Source of the DNA: CAWAWP01 sp963841205
GTDB taxonomy: Bacteria; Chloroflexota; Ktedonobacteria; Ktedonobacterales; JADMIN01
DNA: 64,000 bases
Direction: 5' to 3'
Assembly: GCA_963841205.1 (NCBI GenBank)
Contig: CAWJCH010000010.1
Coordinates: forward strand, 186,001-250,000
Numbering within the stretch: the stretch's first letter is position 1; each line of letters starts with the position of its first letter. Of this stretch, positions 25,697 through 34,548 are shown in pieces. The notes under the pieces were generated by a model. The model was not told the DNA's origin. It searched no databases and saw nothing but the letters and a program-made list of their open reading frames with translations. Position numbers and translations under genes: made by a program.

Positions 25697-27589
25697 GTGG
25701 GCAAGGATCATGAGACGTACGAAGTCACGGTGGCGCAGATCATTGCCCTGCTCATCACGCCCCTCCTGCTGGTGGCGATAGGGCTCGCGCTCGCGCCCCT
25801 CGCCGCACGAGCGACCATCGTCCGCGCGGCTCCGCGCTTCGCATCGCCCGATCTGCCGGCGGTGGACCCGAACTACGTCTATGACCAGCTCTTCACGATG
25901 GTGACCCAATTCCAGCGGCGCCAGGCCGGATTCGACGCCAACCTCCCGGTGGACCAGAACGGCCACGACGAGTTCGCCGCCTTCTGGCAGCAAGAGATGC
26001 TGCGCGACCTCGCCAGCTTCGGCGCCACCGCCCGCCGCGACAGCTTCACCGACCCTGGCTGGCGCTCCATCCCGGCGACCGTGCCCGCTTTCAACGTCGA
26101 AGTGACGGTGCCGGGGCTGACGCATCCCGAGCAGCAAGTGGTGATCGGCTGTCACTACGACGGCGAGGCGATCTCGACCCAATCCGCCAACGACGACGCC
26201 AGCGGCTGCGCCATCGAGCTCGGCGTCGCCAGGGCGATGGCGACCTATTGGAAGGCCCACCACCTCTACCCCGCCCGCACGCTGCGCTTCGTCGCCTTCG
26301 ACGCCGAGGAGCAGGGGCTCTACGGCTCGATCCACTACCTGAACGACACGATCAACGGCGACATCGCAACCGTCGTGGCGATGTTCAACGAGGAGCAGAG
26401 CGGCATCGCCTACCCCCTGCGATTCCTGGGCAAGGCGAGCAATCCCGTGCTGCCGATCGACGATTTCCTCTCGCCGCTGCACAGCAACGACGCTTACCCC
26501 GCCCAATCGACGCTGCCGCAATCCCAACTCACCGCCATCGCGCGCTTCCGCGACCTCATGGCGCAGGCCGTCCCCGCCGTCTTCGCGCAGTTCCAGGCGC
26601 TGGGCTACGGCACGCTCGACTACCGCGACGCCTTCGGCAACCCAGCACCGCAACCCATCTTCACGCCCGCCGACACCAGCAACATCCATTTCCAAGACGA
26701 CGACGGCGTCGGCAGCGATCAGATCCCCTTCACCACGGCGGGGGTGCCCTGCGCCACCTTCGTGGGCAACGCCACCTATTACGACTCGGCGAATCCGCCG
26801 CCCTGGTCGTATCCCTACGACCGCCCACAAGACACCATCCAGTTGATGAACACCTACGCCGACGACACCACCGCGAAGACACCGGCGCTGACGCTCTCGC
26901 TCGCGCTGCCGGGCATGCTGACGACCTGGATGCTCGCGCAGCCCGAGGTCCTGGGGGTCGCCCCGGCTGACGGCGCGCCACTCGCCGCGCTCGGCGACCT
27001 CGGCCAGACGCTGACCGGCAAATCGCTGAGTTTCGACGCCTTGGCCTCCTACGACCCATCCGTCGCCGGCGCCCTCACCGACGCCTGGGACTTCGGCGAC
27101 GGCTCGACGGCCACCGGCGCAACCGTCACGCATGCTTACGTCAAGCCAGGGACCTACATGCTGAAGCTGATGGTGGCCGGGCGAACGGGCGCGCGCCACC
27201 TGAGCCGCTCGGTAACGGTGTCCGACGCGCCGCCGTTCCAGATTCCGCCGTTCCCCTACAAGCCGACGGGCGCGCCGGCGGCGAACCCGCTAGTGACGCT
27301 GCCCCAGCCGCACTACAGCACGCCCTCCTCCCAGCCCACCTCCCAGCCCACCTCCCAGCCCACCTCCCAGCCGACGGTGGCTCGCGGCGCGCCGTGGCCG
27401 ATTATCGCGGGCGCTTTTCTTGTGGCGGCGATCCTGCTGGCGCTGTTGGCCTTCGTGCGTCGGCGGGTCGTGGCGACCTCCGGCGGGAGCGAGTCCGTAC
27501 TGACGGCGGAGGACCACGAGGCGCGCAAGCGTCGCGCCGTGGCGCTCGACAGCATGCTGCGCGGGCGGGATGACGCCGCCCACAACTAA
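25697..27589 (+). CDS. Membrane-anchored M28-family metallopeptidase with PKD domain
   Basis: 630 residues from the GTG at 25697 (GAGAGG just upstream). An N-terminal signal/anchor helix (IIALLITPLLLVAIGLALAP) precedes an M28 aminopeptidase domain: HYDG (first His ligand), NDDASG (bridging Asp), DAEEQGLYGS (catalytic Glu and ligand) and NEEQSG in place of the usual Asp motif. The final ligand segment reads YDRPQDTI, with Asp where His is usual. Then come a PKD domain (DAWDFGDGSTATGATVTHAY), a four-fold SQPT repeat and a C-terminal membrane helix with a basic tail. Probably an extracytoplasmic peptidase tethered at both ends. The ligand changes leave activity uncertain. Confidence 0.86.
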   Translation: MGKDHETYEVTVAQIIALLITPLLLVAIGLALAPLAARATIVRAAPRFASPDLPAVDPNYVYDQLFTMVTQFQRRQAGFDANLPVDQNGHDEFAAFWQQEMLRDLASFGATARRDSFTDPGWRSIPATVPAFNVEVTVPGLTHPEQQVVIGCHYDGEAISTQSANDDASGCAIELGVARAMATYWKAHHLYPARTLRFVAFDAEEQGLYGSIHYLNDTINGDIATVVAMFNEEQSGIAYPLRFLGKASNPVLPIDDFLSPLHSNDAYPAQSTLPQSQLTAIARFRDLMAQAVPAVFAQFQALGYGTLDYRDAFGNPAPQPIFTPADTSNIHFQDDDGVGSDQIPFTTAGVPCATFVGNATYYDSANPPPWSYPYDRPQDTIQLMNTYADDTTAKTPALTLSLALPGMLTTWMLAQPEVLGVAPADGAPLAALGDLGQTLTGKSLSFDALASYDPSVAGALTDAWDFGDGSTATGATVTHAYVKPGTYMLKLMVAGRTGARHLSRSVTVSDAPPFQIPPFPYKPTGAPAANPLVTLPQPHYSTPSSQPTSQPTSQPTSQPTVARGAPWPIIAGAFLVAAILLALLAFVRRRVVATSGGSESVLTAEDHEARKRRAVALDSMLRGRDDAAHN

Positions 27590-27653
27590 CATCTCGGGTC
27601 CAGCGTCCCACTGGCCCCAGCCGGCCATCCGCCTCACGTGGTATACTGTCCCT

Positions 27654-27709
27654 ACCATGCGGTGAGTCCGAACACGACGCCGCCTTCTCCACACGCGAGA
27701 GGGCGGCGT
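27654..27709 (+). repeat. 56-bp perfect direct repeat, copy 2
   Basis: Same 56 bases as 25180-25235, lying 65 nt after the stop of the M28 peptidase gene. Confidence 0.85.
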
Positions 27710-27768
27710 TCCCATTTTCCCCTAGTGCACGAGAGGGTCTCTAGCCAATGCTCCCGAAATGCAAATTG

Positions 27769-27931
27769 TGGCAGAAACGGCAGGTCTGTCGCCGCGCAGA
27801 AGTCGACAATCCGGCAGGAATGGCAAGAACGAGCGCCCATGCCACGCTCACCCGCAGGGGCGCGATGTATCGCGCCCGCCGTCCCCATCTCCTTCGTCGC
27901 GTCCACCAATACAACATCGGCAGAAACGGCA
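27769..27931 (+). repeat. Second cluster of GGCAGAAACGGCA-like motifs
   Basis: Units at 27769-27782 (tggcagaaacggca), 27811-27825 (ccggcaggaatggca) and 27917-27930 (cggcagaaacggca), separated by about 30-90 nt, in the otherwise gene-free 27590-27978 interval. Confidence 0.5.
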
Positions 27932-27978
27932 TGTCATTGCTCGTTTCCCGGCTCTGGCGCAAGTCGCCTAACCACCTT

Positions 27979-28941
27979 TCAGTGTGCTCGCTCCTCCTTC
28001 AGCTCCCGCCGATACGAGATCTCCTCCTTGATCACCCGAAATCCGAGTGAACGGTAGAGCGCGAGGGTGCCGGGCGCATCCCCCCAGGATTCGAGTTCAA
28101 GGGTCGTCGGCTCCTGAGGAAGAAGCCAGTGAATAGCAGTGAGCAGCAGGGGAAGCGCGAGCTGGGCTTCACGCCATTTCGGGATGATGCCGGGAGCATC
28201 AATGAGCCCGGTCGGGGCGCCTCGCGCCGTGGAGAGTGGTTCGCTCAGCTCTGCGCGGCACGTGCCAGCCAGGGTGTCATCGGGGGCAAACAGCAAAAAG
28301 ATCCCTGCCGGGTTCAGTTGAGGCAGCCACTTGGCTGTTTCTTCTTCTGTTACGTGAATATGCCCCCAGAAGCCTTCATAGCTGCGATTCATGGCTTCTG
28401 TGTAGACATCGATCCGCTGAATGTGATCATAACTGCGCGCGCGGAAGCCCTCGGGCAGCCCCGGCGGAGGGAAGGGCTGCTTTGCTGAAACACTCCAGCG
28501 GGTGTAGCTTGAGACAGGAGAGAACCCCAAGGCGTGAACAAAGTGACTGACTCCTTCGTCCTGAACGTCGGCGTAGGCCCGCAGTGCGCGTGTCTCCAGT
28601 TCAGAGGCCCGTTGCAGGAGGCGAGTGAAGAGCTGGCGGCCGATGCCCTGGCGTCTCCAGGAGGGATGCGCAGCGATGTAGAGATCGGCGTTCTCATCAT
28701 GGGGGGTCTTCTGAATCCGGCCATAGCCGACCAGGGAGGCGCTATCTGGAAGGGTGACGACCCAGGTCATGAGCGCCGGGTCTTGTCCGGTCCAGGTGAG
28801 CTGTTCGCGCAGGGCGGCTTCGGTGACGTCTTCGCCTGTCTGATCAGCCTGTTCGATCTGCTGGAGCAGGCTGACCAGGGCAGCCAGATCACGTTGGAGA
28901 TCGAATCGGCGATAGGTGAGCGTGCTGGGAGATCCGTGCAT
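27979..28941 (-). CDS. Double-GNAT N-acetyltransferase (MshD-like layout)
   Basis: About 320 residues from the ATG at 28941. The first GNAT domain ends in DLYIAAHPSWRRQGIGRQLF (acetyl-CoA P-loop RxxGxG) and continues ADVQDEGVSHFVHALGF. The second half has the degenerate GNAT pattern TLELESWGDAPGTLALYRSL followed by GFRVIKEE. Tandem GNATs of this size resemble mycothiol synthase-type enzymes, but substrate cannot be assigned. The gene has visibly lower GC and more A/T-ending codons than its neighbours, suggesting acquisition. The frame stays open upstream to 29079, but that part is less protein-like. Confidence 0.8.
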   Translation of the reverse strand: MHGSPSTLTYRRFDLQRDLAALVSLLQQIEQADQTGEDVTEAALREQLTWTGQDPALMTWVVTLPDSASLVGYGRIQKTPHDENADLYIAAHPSWRRQGIGRQLFTRLLQRASELETRALRAYADVQDEGVSHFVHALGFSPVSSYTRWSVSAKQPFPPPGLPEGFRARSYDHIQRIDVYTEAMNRSYEGFWGHIHVTEEETAKWLPQLNPAGIFLLFAPDDTLAGTCRAELSEPLSTARGAPTGLIDAPGIIPKWREAQLALPLLLTAIHWLLPQEPTTLELESWGDAPGTLALYRSLGFRVIKEEISYRRELKEERAH

Positions 28942-29250
28942 TACGAACGGTCTTCTTTCAGGAAGCATGCGAGAGAAACGCTCCACAGCATATATACGCC
29001 TCCTGGCAAGGCAGAACTCACCAAACCAGCAACCACCTATCCCCCCCGTTCTATTTACCCGCTTGTTTTCTTCGATCACGGCCGGCGTTTCTCATTACTT
29101 GACCGATGTTCTAGGCGCGGCTTCGGCCGCCTGCCCCGATGCGACGGAACGTCCATTCCGGCAGAAATGGCAACATCTTCCCATGATCTAACGGCTTGTG
29201 CGGTCGTATCCTTCCGGGTCGCGCAACGAGGTCGGGATTCACCCCGGCCT
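28942..29250. other. Gene-free spacer with motif and palindrome
   Basis: Contains one ttccggcagaaatggcaa motif (29156-29173) and a 'ccccggccttcaggctggg' palindrome (29242-29260), the inverse of those at 34267, 34398 and 42980. No coding sequence supported. Confidence 0.4.
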
Positions 29251-30534
29251 TCAGGCTGGGCTCTCGCTACCAGACCACCAACCCACATCCCCGTCAGCCG
29301 AGGGGCGCTCCACGGCCGGCAGTTCGCCGTGCTGCAGCAGCCAGCCGCGCACCTCGTCGCCACTGTTCGGCGTCAACAGCGCGATCGTCTGCGAGAGCCG
29401 CCGCTCGATCCACGCGCCCGCCCGTGCTTCGCCCAGCAGCCTTACCAGCACGGCGGGATCGGCCACCTGGAGGATCTCCGCCCCGCGCGTGAAGCGCAGC
29501 CGTGCCGCATGGCGCATCCAATCGTCCAGCGTCACGCGGACATTGGAAGGCAGGCTGGTGCCGATCAGCGCCTCCAGTCGCTCGGCGACGATCTGCGCGC
29601 TCATTCCCGCCCGATGCGCCCGCGCCAGCGACTCGCGCGTCAGGCGATAGGTCGCCGTCTGCTGGAAGCTCTCCTCCTCGGCGCAAGCGTCCAGCAGCCA
29701 CAGCGCAAGCGCCGTGAAGGGAGGGTAGGCGATCAGCGAGAGGTTGGGCAGCGCGGTCAGCGGACCCCGTCGTTCCGGCAGGTAGATCGGCTCGGCGCCC
29801 TCACCGAGCGCCAGCACCGCGCGCGTCAACGTCACTGAGTCGCCGGTCGCTTCCTCGCCATGGTCGACGAAACCGAGCCAGGCGAGCGGACCGAGCAGCG
29901 CAGCCCGCGCCGTGACATCAGCGGTATCCACGACCTCCGCGGCCGGCCGGCCGCGGGCGGCCGGCAAGGTCCTCCCACCCGCACGAGCCCTCCCCGGCAC
30001 CTGACTCGTGGGCCGCGCGAGCTCCGCCCCCGGGCCGCGCTCGCGTAGCAGATCGACGAGGCGGCGACGGGCGATGGCGATCCGCGGCGGCGCCGGCGTC
30101 AGGATGCGCGGCGGACGCATGCTCGCCGTCGCGCCGTCCTGCCACCAACCGCCGGCCAGCCAGAGGCGCACCGCCAGCCGCAGGCGCTCGGCCAGCGGCA
30201 GCGCCACATAGCGGCCCATCTCACCGGCATCCACGGCGAGCAACGTCCGCTCATCGGGCGAGGGGCGCAGCAGGCGCAGCCGCTCCAGCAGGCGGCGTAC
30301 GAAGTAGAGGCGCGGCTCCTCCGACTCGGGCCCGTCGCTCGGCGGCAGCCCGCGCGGATCGGGGGCGTGCAACCGCGCGCGCACCCGCCGCAGCCCGATG
30401 CGAGTGACGTGGCCGCGCGGCGTGAGGGCCAGCCCATTGGCATCTCGGACCGCTCGCCAGTACAAATAGAGGTCGCGTTGGAAGCGCGCAGCCTCGGTGA
30501 GCGACCCAATCGCGTCGCCATCGTCGCGCGTCAT
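29251..30534 (-). CDS. Helicase-associated (XPB/Ssl2 N-terminal-like) protein
   Basis: 427 residues from the ATG at 30534, 20 nt after the stop of the 745-aa gene with which it forms an operon. The C-terminal part carries the motif of the XPB/Ssl2 N-terminal 'helicase-associated' domain (TYRLTRESLARAHRAGMSAQ, IVAERLEALIGTSLPSNVRV, then DDWMRHAARLRF). The N-terminal half is Arg-rich and helical (YLYWRAVRDANGLALTPRGH). There is no ATPase motor. Probably a DNA-binding partner of an XPB-like helicase encoded elsewhere, or of the adjacent protein. The role is inference. Confidence 0.66.
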   Translation of the reverse strand: MTRDDGDAIGSLTEAARFQRDLYLYWRAVRDANGLALTPRGHVTRIGLRRVRARLHAPDPRGLPPSDGPESEEPRLYFVRRLLERLRLLRPSPDERTLLAVDAGEMGRYVALPLAERLRLAVRLWLAGGWWQDGATASMRPPRILTPAPPRIAIARRRLVDLLRERGPGAELARPTSQVPGRARAGGRTLPAARGRPAAEVVDTADVTARAALLGPLAWLGFVDHGEEATGDSVTLTRAVLALGEGAEPIYLPERRGPLTALPNLSLIAYPPFTALALWLLDACAEEESFQQTATYRLTRESLARAHRAGMSAQIVAERLEALIGTSLPSNVRVTLDDWMRHAARLRFTRGAEILQVADPAVLVRLLGEARAGAWIERRLSQTIALLTPNSGDEVRGWLLQHGELPAVERPSADGDVGWWSGSESPA

Positions 30535-30554
30535 GCCGGCCCCCTTCGACTCCA

Positions 30555-32792
30555 CTAGACGGCTAGGCCGCGCCGCCGCAGCACCGCCTCCAGCGCGTCG
30601 GCGTCCGGTTGCAAGGCCAGCGCGACGGAGGGGCTCAGGCGGCGCACCCGCTTGGCGAGATCGGGGGCGATGGCGAGCGCCTCGGCCAGGGTCGCCTCGT
30701 CGCGCCCCTCGACCAACGTCCACCCGCTGTAGATGCGCGTCGCCCCGTAACCCGTGCGCAGCTCGCCCAGCCGCCGCTGGACCCCCTCGGTGGCCCGCGA
30801 GCCCGCCTCGCCGGGGATCGCGCGGAGGGCCGCCACCAGTGCGTCGGGCCGCCGCCCCCCATCGAAGGCGGCACAGACCGGCTCCGGCTCGAAGGCATAG
30901 ACGAGGCGGCCGCCGGCCAGCCGCACGACGGCAGCCCACGGCGCCAGCGTGGCGAGCAGCACCGGATCGGCGGCCAGTGGGTGGACCGAGAGGTAGCCGT
31001 CGCGCGTGAGCAACGCCGGCGGACCCCAGTCCACGGCGGCGATCGGCGGCGGCGCGGCGGCGGCGTCCTCCGAGAGGAGATACGCGCCCAGTTCGGTGAG
31101 CCGGAACGCCTGCTGTGACCGGCTTCCGAGGTCGGCGGCGAGGTCGAGGATGCCCCACCAGTGCAGCGGCCCCGTCACCAGCGCGCGGATATACTCCCCC
31201 TCGGCGGCAAGCCACTCCTCGTAGATAGTCGGGTGCAGCGGGCGGCGCGGCGAGAGTCGCTCCAGCCACCACGCCGGTGCGGAGAACGCCTGCTGCCTGC
31301 CGCGCAGGAAGAGCGGGTCCAGCCGCCACAAGAGATCGACGAAGGCCTCGACGGAATACCACGTGCCGGGGCAGCTCGTGGCGAGCGTGCGCACGAGGAA
31401 GCGGCGCCCGTCGCGCACCTCCGCCGCGACGGCGGCCGGCCGAAATGCCGGCGAGCTGGTGTCGAAGCCGGCGCGCACCACGCCGCCCAGCGCGAGGTCG
31501 GCCATCTCGAAAGGCGCCTCGGCATCGCGCCAGAGCCGGAAGCCCAGCCGCAGCGTCACCGGCCACTCGGCGCGCGGGAGGGTCGCCGGATCGAGGGGGA
31601 TCCCGGCGTCGCGGCCCCACAGCAGGAGGCGGCGAGCCATCGCCAGCAGGGCTGCCGGCAACGCGGCGGCGCGCGCGGCCTCGGCCTGTATCCCCTGCGG
31701 CAGATCGGCGGGCACGCCGACGAGCGGCATCGCGACGGCATGCGGACGCGGCGGAGCGGCGACGTGGGGCTGCCCGGGCGCAAGCGGATTCGCGGGGGCC
31801 GGCGCGCGGGTCAACAACGCCAGGGCGGAGCAGAGTGCGCGGCCCGTCCCCGCCTCGATGCGCGGCGAGGCATGCGGCGTCTGACCTGGGGGCGCGAGCA
31901 GCGGTGGGCCCGCCGCGCCGCGTTGGGGCAGCTCGTCCAGCGGCAGCGCAGCGGCGTAGGCCGTGCGAATCTCGAAAGGGATGCGCCATCCCTTGACGTC
32001 GCGCCAGCCGCGCCCATGCGCCGGCTGCGAGGCAGGTCCGCCGGTCGCGGGGAAGAGCAGCCCGTTGCGCTGAAGGGTCGCCGCAGCGGAGCGGTAGACG
32101 CTCGGCGGCTGCGCCGCGCGCTCAGCCCAGGCGTCGAGGTCCGCCGCGGTGACGGCACCGCCCAGCAGCGCCAGCCCGGCGAAGAGCTCGCGCGGCACGC
32201 GGTCCAGCCGCCCGACGAGCGTAGCAAGCGCGACGGGGTCGGTCAGGCGGCGGGCCAGCTCGGCGCGTGCAGCGCGCTCGTGCGGTTCTTCGCCGAGGAC
32301 GCGTCGGGCCAGCGCGGCCAAGTCGTCAGGCGCGAGCCGCTGAAGGAGATCATGCAAACTCGCAGGAGCGGAGGGGACGGGGGCATCGGTGAGAAGCGAC
32401 GGCTGGCGAATGCGTCTCGGCTCGGCGGCGGGCTGTTCGGGCGAGGAGGATGGCGACTGTGCGGGCGCGGTGAAGTCGGCGGGGGCGCGCAGCCACGCGC
32501 TAAGGAGGGCGGCGACGTGTGCGCAGCAGAGCGAGGCCAGCGGGGAGGGAGCATCGCGCTCGCAGCCCCAGCTCGGCGCCGGGGGGAGCGGAGCCGGGGG
32601 ATGCTCCCACCAGACACGCAGCGGCGCGCCGTCTTCGACAACGCCGGCAAGCCGCACGCCGTCGCGGCTGCCCTGGCGCACGGCGCGCTGCGCATCGAGC
32701 TCGAGCCCACGAGCGGCGGCGTCCAGGCCGCAGAAGCGAACGACATCCGCCTCACGCAGCCTGAGCAGTGTGGCCGGTGTGGGCTGGGTCAT
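30555..32792 (-). CDS. Large helicase-associated (XPB/Ssl2 N-terminal-like) protein with SWIM-like finger
   Basis: 745 residues, start at 32792. Near residues 75-100 a Cys/His group (SWGCERD then LCCAHVAALLSAWL) resembles a degenerate SWIM zinc finger (the CxH half is intact, the first CxC is not). The long middle holds winged-helix-like repeats (LAGLALLGGAVTAADLDAWA). The C-terminus matches the XPB N-terminal-like domain: RRLGELRTGYGATRIYSGWT, then LVEGRDEATLAEALA and PDADALEAVLRRRGL. No Walker motifs. First gene of the pair with the 427-aa protein. Actinobacterial relatives are annotated as helicase-associated; function undetermined. Confidence 0.68.
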   Translation of the reverse strand: MTQPTPATLLRLREADVVRFCGLDAAARGLELDAQRAVRQGSRDGVRLAGVVEDGAPLRVWWEHPPAPLPPAPSWGCERDAPSPLASLCCAHVAALLSAWLRAPADFTAPAQSPSSSPEQPAAEPRRIRQPSLLTDAPVPSAPASLHDLLQRLAPDDLAALARRVLGEEPHERAARAELARRLTDPVALATLVGRLDRVPRELFAGLALLGGAVTAADLDAWAERAAQPPSVYRSAAATLQRNGLLFPATGGPASQPAHGRGWRDVKGWRIPFEIRTAYAAALPLDELPQRGAAGPPLLAPPGQTPHASPRIEAGTGRALCSALALLTRAPAPANPLAPGQPHVAAPPRPHAVAMPLVGVPADLPQGIQAEAARAAALPAALLAMARRLLLWGRDAGIPLDPATLPRAEWPVTLRLGFRLWRDAEAPFEMADLALGGVVRAGFDTSSPAFRPAAVAAEVRDGRRFLVRTLATSCPGTWYSVEAFVDLLWRLDPLFLRGRQQAFSAPAWWLERLSPRRPLHPTIYEEWLAAEGEYIRALVTGPLHWWGILDLAADLGSRSQQAFRLTELGAYLLSEDAAAAPPPIAAVDWGPPALLTRDGYLSVHPLAADPVLLATLAPWAAVVRLAGGRLVYAFEPEPVCAAFDGGRRPDALVAALRAIPGEAGSRATEGVQRRLGELRTGYGATRIYSGWTLVEGRDEATLAEALAIAPDLAKRVRRLSPSVALALQPDADALEAVLRRRGLAV

Positions 32793-32842
32793 GCGGCACT
32801 CCCGCGGGCGCAGAGGCGTGCGATGCGATCACGATGCTCGCG

Positions 32843-33125
32843 TCAGTCGGCCCCGTCGTCATCGTCGAGATCGTCATCATCGTCGTCGTCGTCGAGGTCG
32901 TCGTCCAAGTCATCGTCGAGATCGTCATCATCCAGATCGTCGTCAGTCATCATCATCATCGTCGTCGAGATCCTTGTCGAGGTCCTCGCCATCCACCTCG
33001 GCCCGGATAGGGTTACGCCGGTCGTCGAGCGCGGCATCGGCGCCGAGCGAGAAAGGCGTCGTCCGCGAGAGGATTTCGGGAAGTGTCTGATCTGCGGTCG
33101 GTGCCATGGGTGACCACGCCTCCAT
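32843..33125 (-). pseudogene. Asp-rich small protein, frame broken inside an acidic repeat
   Basis: A frame starting at 33125 (MEAWSPMAPTADQTLPEILS, then SLGADAALDDRRNPIRAEVD) runs into a run of Asp codons and stops at 32943. The adjacent frame continues the same acidic theme (DDDLDDDDLDDDLDDDL and so on) to 32843. The DNA is a tandem GATCGTC/ATCATCGTC-type repeat, in which slippage by one or two bases would join the two frames into a protein of about 94 residues with a long acidic tail. It may be a slippage-disrupted gene or a phase-variable one. It precedes the helicase-associated pair on the same strand by 50 nt. Confidence 0.45.
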
Positions 33126-33268
33126 GATAAACGGTCTTCACATCACATTGCTGGCTTGCTGCGTCGCACCAGCCCAAGCGGGCGCGCTCGCGACGATTTA
33201 TTGTATGTCTGCGGGAGCGTAACCGTCAAAATGTCGTCGCGTCAAGGGAATCTCCTGCGACTTGCGCA

Positions 33269-34204
33269 TTAGGAGCTCGATCGCCCTTGGTGCGCCCTGC
33301 CGACGTAGGCGTGGTTCGGCGTGTGGCAGCGCGGGCAGCGGTCGAGCACCGGCAGCAGGTTGAGGCCGCAGATCGGGCATTCGCGGGCGATGGGCTGGCG
33401 GCAGTTCTGGCAGAGGATGGCGTCGGGCGCGGTGAGCTGGCCGCAGGTCTGGCAGACGTGGAGCAGCTTGGAGGGATGGCCGCTGTTCTCGGCGGCGTTT
33501 TCGCCGGCGGGCGCGCCCCGACGGTAGGGATCATCGCCGCCGCCGCCGACGAGGGGGCCGTTGGGCACGGGATAGCCGCTCGACGCGCCTTCGTTGTCGA
33601 GCGGGGAACTGGGCACGCGCGGTGGCAGTGCGCCTGACGGGACGCTCACCCCGCGCGGCGAGAACGGCGCGGAGCTGGCAGACGGCATGGTCGGGCTAGT
33701 GCGACCCGCCGAGGGCGACGACGGTTGCGAGGAGGCCATGCCCGGCGGCACGTAGGGGACTTCGCCGTCGGCGAAGGGTGAGGGTGGGCGCGGGGCAGGC
33801 GGCGGCGGCGTGGTTGGGCGGGCGGGCTGCGTCTTGGCGGCGGGAGGGCGTGGCAGGGCGCGCCAGGGCGCGCCGGCGGAGTCGGTCGGCTGGGCGTCAG
33901 CGGCGCGGGAGGCGGGATCTTCGTCGACGAAGAGCAGGGTGACGCCGGGGGCCAGGAGGACGCTGTCGCCGCTGTGCAGGACATGCTCCTGGATACGCCG
34001 CTCGTTGAGGTGAAGGCCGTTGGTGCTGTGCAGATCGGCGACCCACCACTGGCCGTTGATGCGCCGCAGCTCGGCGTGCTGGCGCGAGATCTGGGCGAAG
34101 GGCAGGACGACGTCATTATAGGCGAGCCGTCCGATGCTGAGACGATCGCGGTCGAGCTCGACGCGCTGCACGCCGTCGCGCGTCTCTATCACCAGGTGGG
34201 CCAT
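33269..34204 (-). CDS. FHA-domain protein with C-terminal double zinc ribbon
   Basis: 311 residues from the ATG at 34204 (GAGG 7 nt upstream). The N-terminal FHA domain has LSIGRLAYNDVVLPFAQISR, QHAELRRINGQWWVADLHST and NGLHLNERRI (the conserved G-R, S-R-x-H and N-G positions), so it should bind phospho-Thr peptides. A Pro/Ser-rich disordered linker of about 110 residues follows. The C-terminal part has four CxxC/CxxCxxP-type pairs (CQTCGQLTAPDAILCQNCRQ then CPICGLNLLPVLDRCPRCHT). Typical of adaptor proteins in Ser/Thr kinase signalling or secretion. No kinase lies in this window. Confidence 0.87.
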   Translation of the reverse strand: MAHLVIETRDGVQRVELDRDRLSIGRLAYNDVVLPFAQISRQHAELRRINGQWWVADLHSTNGLHLNERRIQEHVLHSGDSVLLAPGVTLLFVDEDPASRAADAQPTDSAGAPWRALPRPPAAKTQPARPTTPPPPAPRPPSPFADGEVPYVPPGMASSQPSSPSAGRTSPTMPSASSAPFSPRGVSVPSGALPPRVPSSPLDNEGASSGYPVPNGPLVGGGGDDPYRRGAPAGENAAENSGHPSKLLHVCQTCGQLTAPDAILCQNCRQPIARECPICGLNLLPVLDRCPRCHTPNHAYVGRAHQGRSSS

Positions 34205-34266
34205 ACTGGGACCTCGGAGAGATGAACCACGGAGGATACCGTGTTTGCAGCGGGCAGAGAAGAAGC

Positions 34267-34430
34267 TCCCCGGCCTGAAGGCCGAGGCGAACCCACGCAC
34301 AAACCTATGATCTGGCGTCCCTTCCTGTCCGCCTGCGTTCGGACCCAGTATAGCACCGTGCGGGCGGAAAGTAGGACCCTGCCGTGGCACGTATGGTTCC
34401 CGGCCTGAAGGCCGGGGCGAATCCCGCTGC
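34267..34430. repeat. Two 'ggcctgaaggcc' palindromes (family B)
   Basis: ccccggcctgaaggccgagg (34268-34287) and tcccggcctgaaggccgggg with 'cgaatcccgctgc' following (34398-34430). Related copies are at 29242 (inverse) and 42980. Their shape (hairpin plus a short conserved tail) resembles IS200/IS605-derived or REP-type elements. Nothing coding is seen in 34205-34548. Confidence 0.55.
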
Positions 34431-34548
34431 CTGGAGGGAGCGGTCGGGTGAACCAATACCTCGGGGTGGTGGGCCGCCCGCACGAGCGGCCCCTTTTCAG
34501 CAAGCAAGCAACACAGGCGTGTCCGAGTGTTGTGTACGCGATAGATTA

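Noticed and set aside
30535..31989. Upstream extension of the 427-aa gene's frame to 31989
   Set aside because: The extra 485 codons are Arg/Ala/Pro-rich shadow sequence inside the 745-aa gene on the same strand; a clear ATG at 30534 follows that gene's stop by 20 nt.
32850..32990. CRISPR-like or tandem-repeat array
   Set aside because: Short GAT/GTC/ATC units without spacers; it is a low-complexity Asp-codon run.
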